Translations under genes and position numbers: made by a program | Notes under the pieces: generated by a model | The model's database searches: none | Told to the model about the DNA's origin: nothing | The model's input: only the letters and a program-made list of their open reading frames with translations | Origin: Gnetum montanum | Taxonomy: Eukaryota; Streptophyta; Gnetopsida; Gnetales; Gnetaceae | Direction: 5' to 3' | Assembly: GCA_015680685.1 (NCBI GenBank) | Contig: MNCI01018161.1 | Span: 114,342 to 178,341 of the forward strand | DNA length: 64,000 nt | Part shown: piece after piece, positions 20,082-30,982 of the stretch | Layout of the letters: each line of letters begins with the position of its first letter | Numbering within the stretch: position 1 is the stretch's first letter

Positions 20082-20360
20082 TGAGATTTCCACAGAGATT
20101 ACATGCGCAAAATCTGAGTGACCCTGTTGAAATTGCTAGTTCCTTACCATTTTATGGCAAGTAGGGTCGCAATGGATTCCAGCAATAGAAGACTGTATGT
20201 GGATTGTAACAGGGCTAGCGTGCTATTGTTAGTGGCTTCCTGCGATTTTGAAATGTCAAATCTCGATGATTTGGCGTAGCCCAATCCTACATTTTGCAAG
20301 TTTATGCAGTGGAATCTGCACTGTGACACATTGCAGGACGCCTCGCTCTTCATGATCCAG
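20082..20360 (+). pseudogene. BAHD acyltransferase exon fragment in the B1 LTR (left copy)
   Basis: The plus strand encodes LVPYHFMASRV, RRLYVDCNRASVLLLVAS, a Pro-containing DDLxxPNPTF and finally LQDASLFMIQ, directly followed by GTACAG. BAHD acyltransferases have the order L-x-x-YY-x-x-AGR, grl-x-i-x-C-N-x-x-G-V-x-F-v-x-A and P-L-x-x-Q-V-T-x-F-x-CGG. Many genes of the family carry an intron right after that Gln, and here the similarity ends at Gln with a GT. So a genomic piece with its splice donor was probably taken up. The HXXXD and DFGWG motifs are not included. One TAG is present. Confidence 0.65.
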
Positions 20361-20537
20361 GTACAGTAATTTGATAGTACTGTAAATGGAAGTTTCTGGG
20401 CTTTGTTTTGGTTCATTTCTTGTGCAGTTAAGCATGTGATATCCTAAATTCCTGACGAAGGATGCTACTGAAATGTTTGTTATAGTTCACGAAATTGAAA
20501 TGAGCTGGATGTTGGCTACAAATTCATAGAACTTGAA

Positions 20538-20906
20538 ATGAATTGTGAATTGGATCAAATCTTTGCCATTGTCACAAATGTGGTCTACAAATTTGCTGCG
20601 GTTGGTTGGAATGGAAGAAAACTTAGTGGCATTCCAGAGTCACCACCAAATTTGTGGAAGCTTACAAAGTTGCAGATTCTGGACTTGGAAAGAAGTCATT
20701 TCAGTGGAAAAATACCAGCCGAAATAGGGTCTTTCAAGTTCCTAAGGTATCTGGAGTTGAGCGTGAGCAATTTTAGTGGCAAAATAGCAGCAATTGACTT
20801 TACAAGTTTACATCACACAGAATTTCTATTTTTACTCCAATTTCTTGTATTTTCTTATTTGGATTTTGAAAATCCAGTTTTCTTGCTTTTACTCTTTGAA
20901 ATTTGA
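20538..20906 (+). pseudogene. Leucine-rich-repeat segment in the B1 LTR (left copy)
   Basis: An open frame includes LWKLTKLQILDLERSHFSGK, then IPAEIGSFKFLRYLELS and NFSGKI. This is the plant extracellular LRR pattern LxxLxxLxLxxNxFSGxIPxxIGxLxxL over nearly two repeats. Beyond IAAIDF the frame becomes hydrophobic, non-repeat sequence, probably intron or unrelated. The right LTR copy (30983-31245) reads the same. The source would be an LRR receptor-like protein gene. Confidence 0.65.
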
Positions 20907-21391
20907 ATTCTATACCTTTACGCTTGAATGAATTCCAAACACTAATGATATTTTTCTTAAAAAAGAAAAGAAAATCCCACATTTACTTTCCTATTTTAAT
21001 GTTAATAATTATGTTTTTAACTGATCAAAAAAAAATTACAAATTATGTCGTGTGTCATTTGATCCTTATCCGCAACTTTTGTAAACTTCTTCTTTATGTC
21101 GTTATTCATACCTCTTGGTTTTCAAATGTCTTTGTCATAGTATCACATAACATTATTGTGCTCTAAAAATCTGAGTCATAACTATCCATAGTTAAAAGAA
21201 ATAAATGTCATCAAAGATTTTTGGACTTGCTAGAAAACTCTTGACCTTGTTATGATATTCCAAGGATACCACCCTACACTCTAATACAATTTTGTTATTT
21301 CTCTTAAGAAGTTTGAAAAGAGATTTTTTTTTTTTACTTTCAGATTTTATCATGCCAACCTGTTCCATAAAATGGCCAAAATGTGCTAACA

Positions 21392-21410
21392 TTTCTACCC
21401 CTTTTAAAAG
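21392..21410 (-). other. B1 polypurine tract
   Basis: The minus strand reads CTTTTAAAAGGGGTAGAAA immediately before the LTR start TGTTAGC. This is the expected plus-strand primer position. Confidence 0.75.
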
Positions 21411-22335
21411 GCTTAAAGAAATTTATGTAAGCCCCATTTTAAAACTGAACTGTACTTGAAGCTTTTATTGAACTTTTTACAACTGAAAAGATAAATCGTT
21501 TTGGAGGAAAATTTCCATCAAACACAAGGTTTGGTGGTATAAAAACCTTATTCGTAAAAAAAATAACAAAATATACATTATCAAGTCCTTTATTCATGTA
21601 CAATTCTTGAGATGGAAACAGAATGATGAGGCTTACTCTGGTAGGGATCCTTATATCTCTAACCTTGTCATAAGCAATCTATGAAGTGATGATGAATGTG
21701 GTTCTATTATTGTCTGGCTTACTAGAGTTTTCAACTTGATCTTCTTGAGATTTTTCTTCAGCAATCCTCTCATCTTCTTTCTCAGATGAATTCTTATTTT
21801 CTTCCCAATTGGGTCATTCTTCTTCTTCTTGGGACACAAAGGCTTCTTCCCATGAATCTTCATTGATTTTTTCTTTTTCACTTTCCTATTTTTGGGTGCA
21901 ATTTTGATACTGTCCCTAAATATTTGATTCTATTTCTAAACCTCTCATGAGGAATGAGAATTCATCAACCAACTAAGCCATGAAAGGACATTCTTTACGT
22001 GCTCTACATGCTCTAGCTTTCAAGTAAGCCTTTAACACATGTTCTGGGCAACATCCCATCATATAAGGAATGAAAGGTTTTCTCATCGTTCTCCCAAAAT
22101 CCATCTTCTCTTTCAGATTAGCTCTCTTCTCATTTTCTCTACTCAACTTGAATTGGAAGATGAGGAAATCCTAGGCAACCCAATCCTCTTCTTATAGTAG
22201 CTAGAAATTTCAAATTCCCTCCAAGAGTCTTCAACCAATTTTTCCTCTTTTTGCACATTCTAACCACTTATCAAAATATTCACTTAATTAAGACAATTTC
22301 TCATTAAATGGTTGATGAGTCACCTCTTCCACTTG
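21411..22335 (-). other. B1 region between integrase and polypurine tract
   Basis: Mostly degraded sequence. On the minus strand 21881-21651 encodes a very Lys/Arg-rich stretch (MKKKKSMKIHGKKPL, KKKKNDPIGKKIRIHLRKK) that could be the basic tail of integrase or a chance reading of A-rich DNA. No other coding similarity is seen. A single N lies at 22354, just beyond this stretch, without flanking duplication. Confidence 0.45.
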
Positions 22336-22626
22336 TCACACTTGTAGGCTTCCNAAAACATTATATGGAAATTGCAATTCCATGCCATCCAAAGTTGATA
22401 ACTTGTAAGTATCTTTTGACAATTGCTTTGTAATTTGAAATGGACCAATCCATGTCAGTGTAAATTTATTCAGTTTCTTCATATTCCATAATAGGACAAA
22501 GTCTCCTATCTTGAAAGTCCTTTTCAAAGCTTTCCTATCAAACCATCTTTTAACTTGAGAGGTATTCTGTAACAAATTATCCCTTGCTTTATCTACTTTA
22601 TCTTCTCTTTTAATAAGCAAAGTCAT
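22336..22626 (-). pseudogene. B1 integrase C-terminal domain
   Basis: The minus strand encodes VKRWFDRKALKRTFKIGDFV, then WNMKKLNKFTLTWIGPFQIT and DTYKLSTLDG. The GDxVLxxN, KFxxxWxGPFxI and TYxLxxxDG motifs are those of the GPY/F region of gypsy integrases. One N (22354) makes one residue unknown. It follows the core with several stops between. Confidence 0.75.
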
Positions 22627-23371
22627 GAAAATTCTATCTTTATCAGTTTTTTCACTATATCTTTGTACAAATTCAGAAGCTGAGCTTACAATCTTAGTTG
22701 TAATTCTTGCTAGAAAACCATAAACTAAGTTATACGGTGATGTCCCAATAGCTCTCTTGAATCTACTTCGATTGGACCATAATGCAGATTGTAGGTAATT
22801 TATCCAATTTTTTAGATCCCATCAATCGATTTTAAGCGATAAGCTTTATATTGGTGGATTCTACTAGGCCATTTCCTGGAGGATAATAGTTTGATGAGGA
22901 AAATAAGAAAATAGATTTTTCTAATGCCCATTTGATAAACTCTTCAGATTTGAAGGTGTGTCCATTGTTTGATACTAACACTTCGAGTAGATCAAATCTA
23001 CTTAGAATGTGGTCTTCTACAAACTTAATCACATCTAATGCTAAACTTCCTCTTAGACCCTTTTCTTTAGACCATTTAGTGAAATAATTAGTAGCCATGA
23101 GAATAAAATTGTGTCCAGTTCTTGAAGGGGTAATTGTACCAATAAAGTCCAAACCCCCTTGCTAAAATGGTCTATCTACAACTACTAGCTTTAAAGGGGC
23201 TCTAGCCTTTTTAATTTTGGGCCTATGAATTTGACATTTATAGCATTTTTGAGTCTTTGAACTAATTTCTTGATACATGGAAGGCCAGTAATATCCATAT
23301 CGAAGTATATGTAATATAGTCGACTTAGGGGATTCATAAAATAAATTCAAATGATCATGAAATTGGTCCAA
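22627..23371 (-). pseudogene. B1 integrase zinc and catalytic core
   Basis: From 23371 the minus strand reads MDQFHDHLNLFYESPKSTIL, YGYYWPSM and KCYKCQIHR (zinc module). A stop at 23162 separates this from LDFIGTITPSRTGHNFILMA (first catalytic Asp in the LDFIG context), VLVSNNGHTFKSEEF and PGNGLVESTN (catalytic Glu). The second catalytic Asp, normally VSDNG, reads VSNNG. The protein would insert the cDNA into the genome. The Asn substitution and the stop predict an inactive enzyme. Confidence 0.8.
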
Positions 23372-23624
23372 AATGAAACTAATTTGATCATTATGAACAC
23401 ATTCTAATAAAACCCCCTGAAAATCCTTTCTATATAATACACCATCTTTAACAACGAATCTTCATGCTCTTTTGAAGAAATCTCTCTTTTGACTTAAAGT
23501 TAAATTATTTGGGATTTTCCTTGTATTAAGAAATTTGAGAATTTCATCATACCAATTCTCTTCATGGGTATCAAGTGTACATACTTCACTTTCTCTGGCT
23601 ATTAACTTGGCTAATCCCATTCCC

Positions 23625-24244
23625 TTAATTGTTTTTCATATTTCCAATGAAAATATGAAACTTTCTAACTTTATAAGCCCTTTTCCTTTTTTTTAATCCA
23701 ATCTCATTTTGGGCTAGGAATCGCTTGACTGTAGGTTCAATTAGCATAATGTGGACTAATGAACTTTCCATATAATATTTAAAATGCTGAAGTGCTTTGA
23801 TGACTGCAAATGCTTGTTTCTCTAAGCCTAAATAATTTAATTCTGAACCTTTTAACGAATACCCAAAAAATCCAATTGGTTCATCTTGACCTTCATTATC
23901 TTTTTGTGTTAAAACAACAGTGATAGAATCATTTGAAGAAAAAGAATATAACCAAAAATCTTCTTTAAGCTTAGGATTCACCAAATATGGATCCTCTTGT
24001 ATAAAATTTTTAATTTTTGATAAAGCTCTCTCTGATTTTGGTGTTTTCTCTACTTGGACGTCCTTTTTTAGCATATGCATCAAAGGCTTGATAATTTCAG
24101 TAAACCCGAGGATGAACTTTTTCACAAAGTTTATCTTCCCAAGGAAATATCTAAGAGATTTCTTACTTGTGGAATGCTCAGTATTCTATACTTCTTGGAT
24201 TCGGGAATTGTCTATGGAAATTTCATCTTGACATATCACATGGC
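23625..24244 (-). pseudogene. B1 gypsy RNase H and RT connection
   Basis: The minus strand reads KKFILGFTEIIKPLMHMLKK (RT thumb/connection), then DFWLYSFSSNDSITVVLTQK, EPIGFFGYSLKGSELNYLGL and EKQAFAVIKALQHFKYYM. These match the gypsy RNase H, though the first Asp (usually lxTDAS) reads FSSNDS. A stop lies between this and the RT core near 24190. This is the second RNase H of B1; the first is at 25303-25760. Confidence 0.75.
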
Positions 24245-25035
24245 CTAATAAGCTTCTAGATTTAACCCAAAGATACACTTCTTAGGATTTAATGAAATAC
24301 CAAACTCACGACATCTCTCAAAAACTTGTTGGAGATGATTAATATGATCTTCTTTTTTTCTTGAGAATATTGTAATATCATCCAAATAAACCACCACGAA
24401 TTTGCCTAATAAATCCTTAAATGATAAATCCATTGCTCTTTGGAAAGTAACTCCAACATTTGACAATCCAAATGGTATTCTTTGGTAAGCAAAAGTTCCC
24501 CATTTGGTGATAAATGCTATTTTGTATCTATCATTCTTATCTACCATGATTTGATTATAGCCTAAGAAACCATCTAAGAAAGAATATACTTGACAACCTA
24601 AGACTTTAATCAACATCTCATCAATTCTTGGAAGTGGATATTTATCCTTTTTGAGGCATCATTCAGATTTCTAAAGTCTACACAAAGCCTTATATCACCA
24701 TTTTTCTTTCTCACTGGAACAAGGTTAGCAAGCCATGTTGAATATCGTACTGGATATATGATTCATGCTTGTAACAACTTCTTGATTTCTCCTTCCATAG
24801 TTGCTTCAAATGATGGATTAAATTTCCTTTATTTTTTTTTTACTATTTTACAACCTTCTATTGAAGGAATTTTATGTGTCATCACATCTAGTCTAAAAGC
24901 TTTAAGATCATCATAGGACCAAGCAAAATTTTCCAAATTATTTCTTAGATATGTTAACAAGTTTTTCTTGAAACTCGAATCTCTTTCCTTTGTAACATTC
25001 AACATCTTTGGCATCTTGTCTAATCCTAAATTCAC
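24245..25035 (-). pseudogene. B1 reverse transcriptase
   Basis: The N-terminal part at 25035-24829 contains NLENFAWSYDDLKAF, the usual start of RT. From about 24760 come VRKKNGDIRLCVDFRNLN (after a frame change), then VYSFLDGFLGYNQIMVDKND, AFITKWGTFAYQRIPFGLSN and VVVYLDDITIFSRKKEDHIN. The catalytic box is YLDD, complete, and the FLDGFxGYNQI motif carries the first catalytic Asp. RT copies the element RNA. Breaks in frame near 24830 and 24616 make this copy inactive. Confidence 0.85.
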
Positions 25036-25302
25036 TACCTCGAAAGCTTAACTATTTGGGTTTTTTATATCCTTTTTAGTAAGTAAATTTTTCTTAAACT
25101 CATGTTCCAAGTCAATCATCCTTTTTGGAATAAAATTAGCTTTGGATTTTGATAACGTTTCGGGTATCACTTGACCCTCAAATTCTTGTTTGTTTTTCAT
25201 AAATCATAGTACTTGATCATCATCTTCAAATACTTGTAAATGTCTTATATTATCTAGTACTGATGGCTAATGTTCTTCTTCAATCATTACATCTTTGTAA
25301 CT

Positions 25303-25760
25303 TTATATTATTTGCATATCCAATGTTGAAGCTGCCTTTCCAAAATCATCTGCTATAAGATTCTCCGCTTTGTTTATATGATCTATTCGGCAATGTTGAA
25401 ACTGATCTAACATCTTACAAGCAAGTTGCTTATAAGGTCTTAAGAATGAGCTCTTTACTACACAGTTACCCTTTACTTGTTCACAAACTAATCTTGAGTC
25501 TCCTTTCATAGTAATTACTCTAATATTTTTGTCTAGAGCTATTCTTATACCAATACATAAAGCTTCATACTCAGCTTTGTTGTTAGTACAAGGGAAAGAT
25601 AGATGAATTGCTTTGAGAATTTCAGGTGAATCATTCCTTAATATAACTATACTGACTCCTGCACCTTTTGAATTACATGAACCATCAAAGTATAAATCCC
25701 ATTTATCCTCATTCTTTGAGTGTTCTTTTTCAAAACCTTAATTTTCTTGGAATGTACAAA
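25303..25760 (-). pseudogene. B1 archaeal-type RNase H located between protease and RT
   Basis: The minus strand is open over the domain: DLYFDGSCNSKGAGVSIV (first Asp), PCTNNKAEYEALCIGI (Glu), MKGDSRLVCEQVKG (second Asp), and near the end HINKAENLIADDFGKAAS (final Asp region HxxRxxNxxADxLA). It stops at 25303. All catalytic residues are visible. This type, with DGSxxxxGAG and AEYEAL, is the one found as an extra domain after the gypsy RNase H in Tat elements. Here it comes before RT, and the ordinary gypsy RNase H follows RT at 24125-23625. Confidence 0.85.
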
Positions 25761-25868
25761 TTTTGTTTTCAACACCTCATTTTTCAACCATTTTACTTTT
25801 TCCATTTAAGTAATGTTATCAATCATCAAATGTTCACTATAGATGTATACTTGATTTGGTTCTTATTT

Positions 25869-26408
25869 CTAAGGTAACCACATGTGAGAATAATCTGTTG
25901 ATATGTAACTTGAGAAATTTTTACTCCAACTTCTACTCAATAAGAGACTATGTGAATTTGGTATATCTGGCACTTCAATAGTTACTCTACTTTTGACATG
26001 GGATTCAGAAGCAATTTCCAATAGGACATTTGGTAATTGACTCACAATATTCACTCTACTTTTATCCACTTGAACAATCTTTTTATTTGATTTTTCAAGA
26101 ATCAAACCAAGTTTGTTACATATAGACAATGGCATTATAGTAGATGTAGCTCCAAAATCAATCAAACAATTGTGTAAGTATTTATCCTTTAATTTCATTA
26201 TCAAAAGAAAAGGAGGAGCTTCCTTATCAGTAATACAATCATATGAGGTCTTTAATTTCTCATCATTATTAGACACATAACTTAACTCTGATTCTCTAAC
26301 TCTCCTTTTACCTTTAATGAACTCTAAAGCCTTTCTTTGTTGATCTCCTATTTGAAGAAACTGATAAAAGTTAATATTGGCCATGACATGTTTAAGGTCC
26401 TCAATCAA
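25869..26408 (-). pseudogene. B1 aspartic protease
   Basis: 179-residue open stretch. KEAPPFLLIMKLKDKYLHNC leads to LIDFGATSTIMPLSICNKLG; retropepsins usually have D-T/S-G-A at that place and here it is DFGA. LLLSRSWSKNF near the end corresponds to ILGRxWL. Upstream residues (LIEDLKHVMANINFYQFLQI) belong to the gag-protease linker. The frame ends at 25869 and the RNase H domain follows after about 100 bases with stops. Confidence 0.75.
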
Positions 26409-26599
26409 ATCATACTCTCCATCACCAATAAAACTTGGTTTCTTTATCCATTTATTAAAAGACTAATTTGGAGTGCTTTTCTCTACTTGATTATCTTTAC
26501 CTTTATTCTTATATCTTCTATTTGGCTCAAAAGCTTTTCTCTTAGTAGATGGATTAGTAATAACATTTGGGGGTCTAAAATTAGTTAATATTTCTTTTG

Positions 26600-27850
26600 A
26601 TTAGAGACTATATCCATTTTCCTCATTATTATTACATTCTTCATCTAAAGACATATCTTATTCAGAACTTGATAGAGAAGAAGTATTGCTAGATCCATTG
26701 CTAAAAAATTTACTTGCATAATGAACATTAGATAACTCATTATCAGATTCAATATCAAGAAAGTTGGACATAATTAGGTCACTTTCATTCTCATCTTCTG
26801 CTAACTTAGTCTCTTGATGTTTATACTTTCTATTTTTCCTTTCTTCCTTGATATTAACTCTTGACAAGGCTTTTTCAAGCTTCACTATTCTTTTAGACAA
26901 ATCTCTCATTAATTTTCCTTTTTTAGATTCTACTCTTTCATGTTCGTGCTCTATCTTAACATGAGATGGACTTGGTAAAGCTTTGAATTGAGCAAAATCT
27001 TGCATAGTAATCATAACTCTTTCTTTTCTTTTTTTAATTGAAATATTTTCTTTAAGATTCAAGTTCAACTATTTTTCTAACTGTATAACTTCACTAAAGT
27101 AGTTATTTAGTGTAGTTAAGTTTGGAGTTCTCCTTAACCAAATTGAAATGTTGGGGTTGACAACCTTAAGATAAGTTTCTTTAAGCATTTCTTCAGATGG
27201 CGTATATTGTTTTGAAATAGTCCAAAAATTCGTTGAAACTTGATGTTAAAATCTCTAATTGACTCTATAACTCCTTTCTTAGCTTGTATAAGCCCATAGT
27301 ATAGTTGTTGTTGATCTAATTGATTACCAAATTGTGCCAAGAACAGATTCTTCATGTCATCCCAACATGTAATACTATTATTTGGTAAGTTTGAATACAA
27401 AATCTGAGCCATATCCTTTAAATTTGATACAAACAACCTACAAGCTTGATCTTGATGTTGAATATTTACATGAGCTAAACCTAACTCAAACATGTGAATA
27501 TATTCTTCAGCTAAATATGTTTTTCTAGGAATGAAAGGCTCAGGGAAATATTTGTAAAGTATCTTAGGAATTTCATTATAATTTTGAAATCCTAATGGTG
27601 TAACTCTTTGCCAAGGATTTGCCATCCTATTTCTTTGGATAGTTGAACTCTTAGACTTTCTAGATCTTTTCTTATAAATCAATAAACCAGATATAATGGG
27701 TGATATTCTTGATCTTCTAGTTTTCACTCCACTACTTATTCCCAATTTAAAAACTTTCTTTTTTTCTTCTTCTGATGAAGAATCAGTCTTAGAATCAAGA
27801 ATATCTTTTGAAACTTTTAAATTTTCCAAACTACCAATCTTCTTGGTCAT
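26600..27850 (-). pseudogene. B1 gag
   Basis: The start ATG at 27850 (MTKKIGSLENLKVSKDIL) is followed by a basic region, then NPWQRVTPLGFQNYNEIPKI, a capsid domain (WDDMKNLFLAQFGNQ, ESIRDFNIKFQRIFGLF) and, in another frame from 27068, the Lys/Glu-rich and Ser-rich C-terminal part. A TAG separates QLEK from LNLNL at about 27075; B0 has the same TAG. No CCHC zinc knuckle is visible. The gag protein would package element RNA. Confidence 0.8.
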
Positions 27851-27951
27851 GAACTGAAAATAGTATTTAATTTCTTAAGCCTTTATAGTAACAAAGAATT
27901 GTTGATGTGCTAAAATTATAAGGCTTATGAACTTAGAGGCTAAATTTTCAG

Positions 27952-27968
27952 CCCTCCTTCTAATACCA
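27952..27968 (-). other. B1 primer binding site, tRNA-Asn type
   Basis: The minus strand reads TGGTATTAGAAGGAGGG, seven bases inside the LTR end CCAACA. It differs from the complement of tRNA-Asn (TGGCGCTAGAAGGAGGG) by two C-to-T or G-to-A changes. Confidence 0.7.
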
Positions 27969-29160
27969 AAAGAACTGTTGGCGACCGTTTGGGATGTGGC
28001 TACCAACGAGTGTCCTCGAATAGGATTTAGGTGCTTGATGGTTTATGGAAACACCAAGGCCTAGATACCTCCAAATAGACTCAGTAGTTAATGTGAGTAT
28101 GTGTCTGTGCTGTTGCGATATGATGTTGTGAAAAATAAAACAATTGAGTTGTGTATAAAACTATAAATGACTTATCTTAAAGAGATTCAACCAACTTTGC
28201 AAAGTACTGTGTGTTGTTAAGAGTTCTTATTTTGTTCAATTTCCTAGTCTGTGTAGTCCTTATAATATTTACTTGTAACAAATAAAGTTTTGCAAAAACA
28301 TTTAAGCACAACTCTACAAATCTACTTCTAATTTTCCCCAGAGAAAGAGATAGTTCCACAAGAAAACTAGAAATAGAGTGAGATTCAATGGAAATAGAAA
28401 AAAGAGAAAAAGAAAGCAGCTTTGTGTAAAGATCTCAAATGTTTAAACAAGGTAAAATGATACGAGTAATCACTTCATAATAAAGCTATTCCAAATTCAA
28501 TAACTATGAATTGTTTAAACTTCCAAGGCTCAAATAAGCAATTTCTTCAAGACAATCCTACTATGTTATCAGAAAAAAATTGTTGTGTAAACTATCATGT
28601 ACCAGACTCTATTTTGGCTAGATAATGAATGTCAATAATTACATTCAACATAACCTTCAAAATACTTGAAAATTTATGATTGAAATACCACAAAGATTCA
28701 CTTTAAAGATAAAAGAAGCTATTCTAGTCCTATCAAAATACTAAAGATTATTTGAACCCTCTTCACTATTGAATCGTTTAATGACTTGACTACATGCAGA
28801 GGCTCTCTTACAACAATTTCAATAACGGTTCTTCTACATTGCACGATAATAAAATTCACTACTAAAATGATCTTAAGGCGTTCAAACACAAGCTCTTCTA
28901 TAGAAAAATTTTAATAAAAATTTTCTATTATGCAACAAGAACAATAAGAGCAATCTAAAAACCCAAAACTTACATTCCAAACATCATACTATCTAAACCA
29001 CTAGCTAAACAATTTAAACAAAATAAAAAATAAACATAACTCATAGGACTATGGCAAAAAGGCTGAAATGTTGTCTTTAACAAGTCATCTTATAAGCAAT
29101 CTTTCACAATGTCTTCTTTTCCAATGCTCTTTCCCCCCTTTACCACCAAGACCCTTGAAG

Positions 29161-29170
29161 CTTTTTTATA
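29161..29170 (-). promoter_or_regulatory. TATA box of the B1 5' LTR
   Basis: The minus strand reads TATAAAAAAG; transcription would run toward lower coordinates into gag. That leaves about 1.2 kb of R-U5. Confidence 0.55.
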
Positions 29171-29529
29171 GGGTCTCATAGGTAGGTAGATATTATAAAA
29201 TATCTTGGGTAAATTCTTTCCCAAGGAAGTTATAACTTGCCAAAAAGTTAAGAAGTTATAACTTATACATAAAGTTAGGAGAAAATCATGCTAACATTGG
29301 CATGTGTCTTTTTGGTAATTTAAAATTAGCTACAATTATCATGGAATTTTACTTGTAACTATCTATGGAAGTTATAACTCCCATAGGAATAAAAGGGATA
29401 CTAGCCAAATGTCCCCTTTATATAGGATGTTACACAAATATCCCAAAAATTTATTTTCTCTTTTTTCAATGCAATATTGTCAAAGTATATTTAACACTAT
29501 GCATGTCTTAATTAATTAATTTTAATTTA

Positions 29530-30463
29530 ATTTTATTGTGTTATAGTTTTGGATAATGGTTAAGGAAAATGTTTTCAAAATAGTCGTATCCATAATTTGC
29601 AACACTTGTCGCTGTGAAACCTTGCTCACTACATTCTTCCCCATTATTTTCTACCGAGAAATTTTTTGACAGAAATGATGGATTTGTATTCTGACTTTTA
29701 CAAAGTGGAAGTTGTTGCACTAGGGCATCATTGATGTAGAGCTTATGATGGTTCTGTCATCCATTTCTCTGTCCCTCTTTTCTTGAATTTCTTTACTTGA
29801 ATGGTGACTAGTATCTCCATTTCGTCAAAGAGGTCATGCGTGCATTATTTTAAGTAGCACAGATAATAGCAAAATAAGCGGTTGTAGCTGCATCTGACAT
29901 ATGGAACAATGCCTTCTCCATTTTCGCTAATGACACCATCGAAACAACAGGCATCGATAGTGGCGTTAGCTTTGGCTTGATCTAGCTGAAGGAGGTCACG
30001 TGTTAATGTTACCCTCATTTTCTTGACATGGTAGGAGTGGGATATCTGGAACATTCTGCCTAGTGCTCCATCGTAGAGATCATTATGAAAGAATTAGAAG
30101 AATATGCTAAATTGATTAACCTTCTCTGGAAGCACTGCTACTCTCTTGATTTTTTCCACCTGCATTTGCTAGATTCTTGCTTGGCTTTATCTGGGAATTC
30201 AAGAAATTTTTAATGCAACTTCCTAATTTCAAAATTTTTTCTTCTAAATCAGTGTTATCTTTGTTAATCCTCCTTTCCTTTAACCACTTTTCAGTTTTGC
30301 TTAGCAAATTTTGAAAAAAATTCTTTTCTTCTTTTGAACCAACTTTCTTAGCCTGCAGTAATTTATCCAGTTGGTTTTTTAACAAAACCTTTTATTTCCA
30401 TAAAATATCTTCCAGTTTTTGTTCTTGTGCTTCCTCAATCATCTCTACAATTTGAGAATCCAT
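29530..30463 (-). pseudogene. Unidentified coiled-coil gene fragment captured in the B1 LTR (right copy)
   Basis: Same gene as at 19096-20018. The ATG at 30463 opens MDSQIVEMIEEAQEQKLED; a TAA occurs at WK* (about 30395), a site where the left copy is open. The left copy's TAG in NFF*NLL is CAG here (NFFQNLL). The stops therefore arose after insertion and each LTR ORF was open at these sites when B1 inserted. The second part at 30054-29845 reads MFQISHSYHVKKMRVTLTRD. Confidence 0.5.
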
Positions 30464-30523
30464 AAGACCACCATACTAAGCAGTAACTTGGAGGGTTTCT
30501 TTCTTGCATATGTGATACCTGCA

Positions 30524-30805
30524 AAGTGGACTTTCCATAGAGATTATGTGCACAGAATCCAAGCGACCCTACAAAAATTGTTGGTTCCTTACCATTTTAT
30601 GGCAGGCAGGGTCGTAATAGATTCCAGAAAAGGAAGATTCTACGTGGATTGTAATAGGGCTAGTGTGCTATTGTTAGTGGCTTCCTACAATTCTAAAATG
30701 TCAAATCTTGATGATTTGATGCAGCCCAATCCTACATTTTGCAAGTTTACGCAGTGGAATTTGCACTGTGACACATTGCAGGATGCCCCACTCTTCATGA
30801 TCCAA
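30524..30805 (+). pseudogene. BAHD acyltransferase exon fragment in the B1 LTR (right copy)
   Basis: Open on the plus strand: RIQATLQKLLVPYHFMAGRV, RFYVDCNRASVLLLVAS, DDLMQPNPTFCKF and LQDAPLFMIQ, then GTACA. AGR and CNRAxVxxxVA are the N-lobe motifs of the BAHD family, which transfers acyl groups from CoA to alcohols or amines in plant specialised metabolism. Only about 90 residues upstream of the typical intron are present. It lies opposite to the element's direction. Confidence 0.68.
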
Positions 30806-30982
30806 GTACAATAATCTGATAGTACTATAAATGGAAGTTTTTGGGCTTTTTTTTGGTTCATTTCTTATGTAGTTTCACATGTGATATCCTAAATTCCTGA
30901 TGAAGGTTGCTACTGAAATGTTTGTTACAGTTCACAAAATTGAAATGCACTGGATGTTGGCTGCAAATTCATACAACTTGAA

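Larger units (their letters stand above)
17501..21391 (-). repeat. B1 3' LTR (left), 3.9 kb
   Basis: It aligns end to end with the right LTR. It contains a TATA box (18686-18695), three GTTATAAC palindromes, and three host-gene-like segments: coiled-coil gene (20018-19096, minus), BAHD exon (about 20082-20360, plus) and LRR segment (20538-20800, plus). It ends GCTAACA next to a polypurine tract. Confidence 0.88.

Noticed and set aside
20800-21166. Hydrophobic open stretches after the LRR segment, possibly receptor membrane helices
   Set aside because: AT-rich low-complexity sequence without motif, and LRR similarity has already ended.
22354-22354. Third single N as another unmerged overlap
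   Set aside because: No duplication flanks it; it may be just one ambiguous base.
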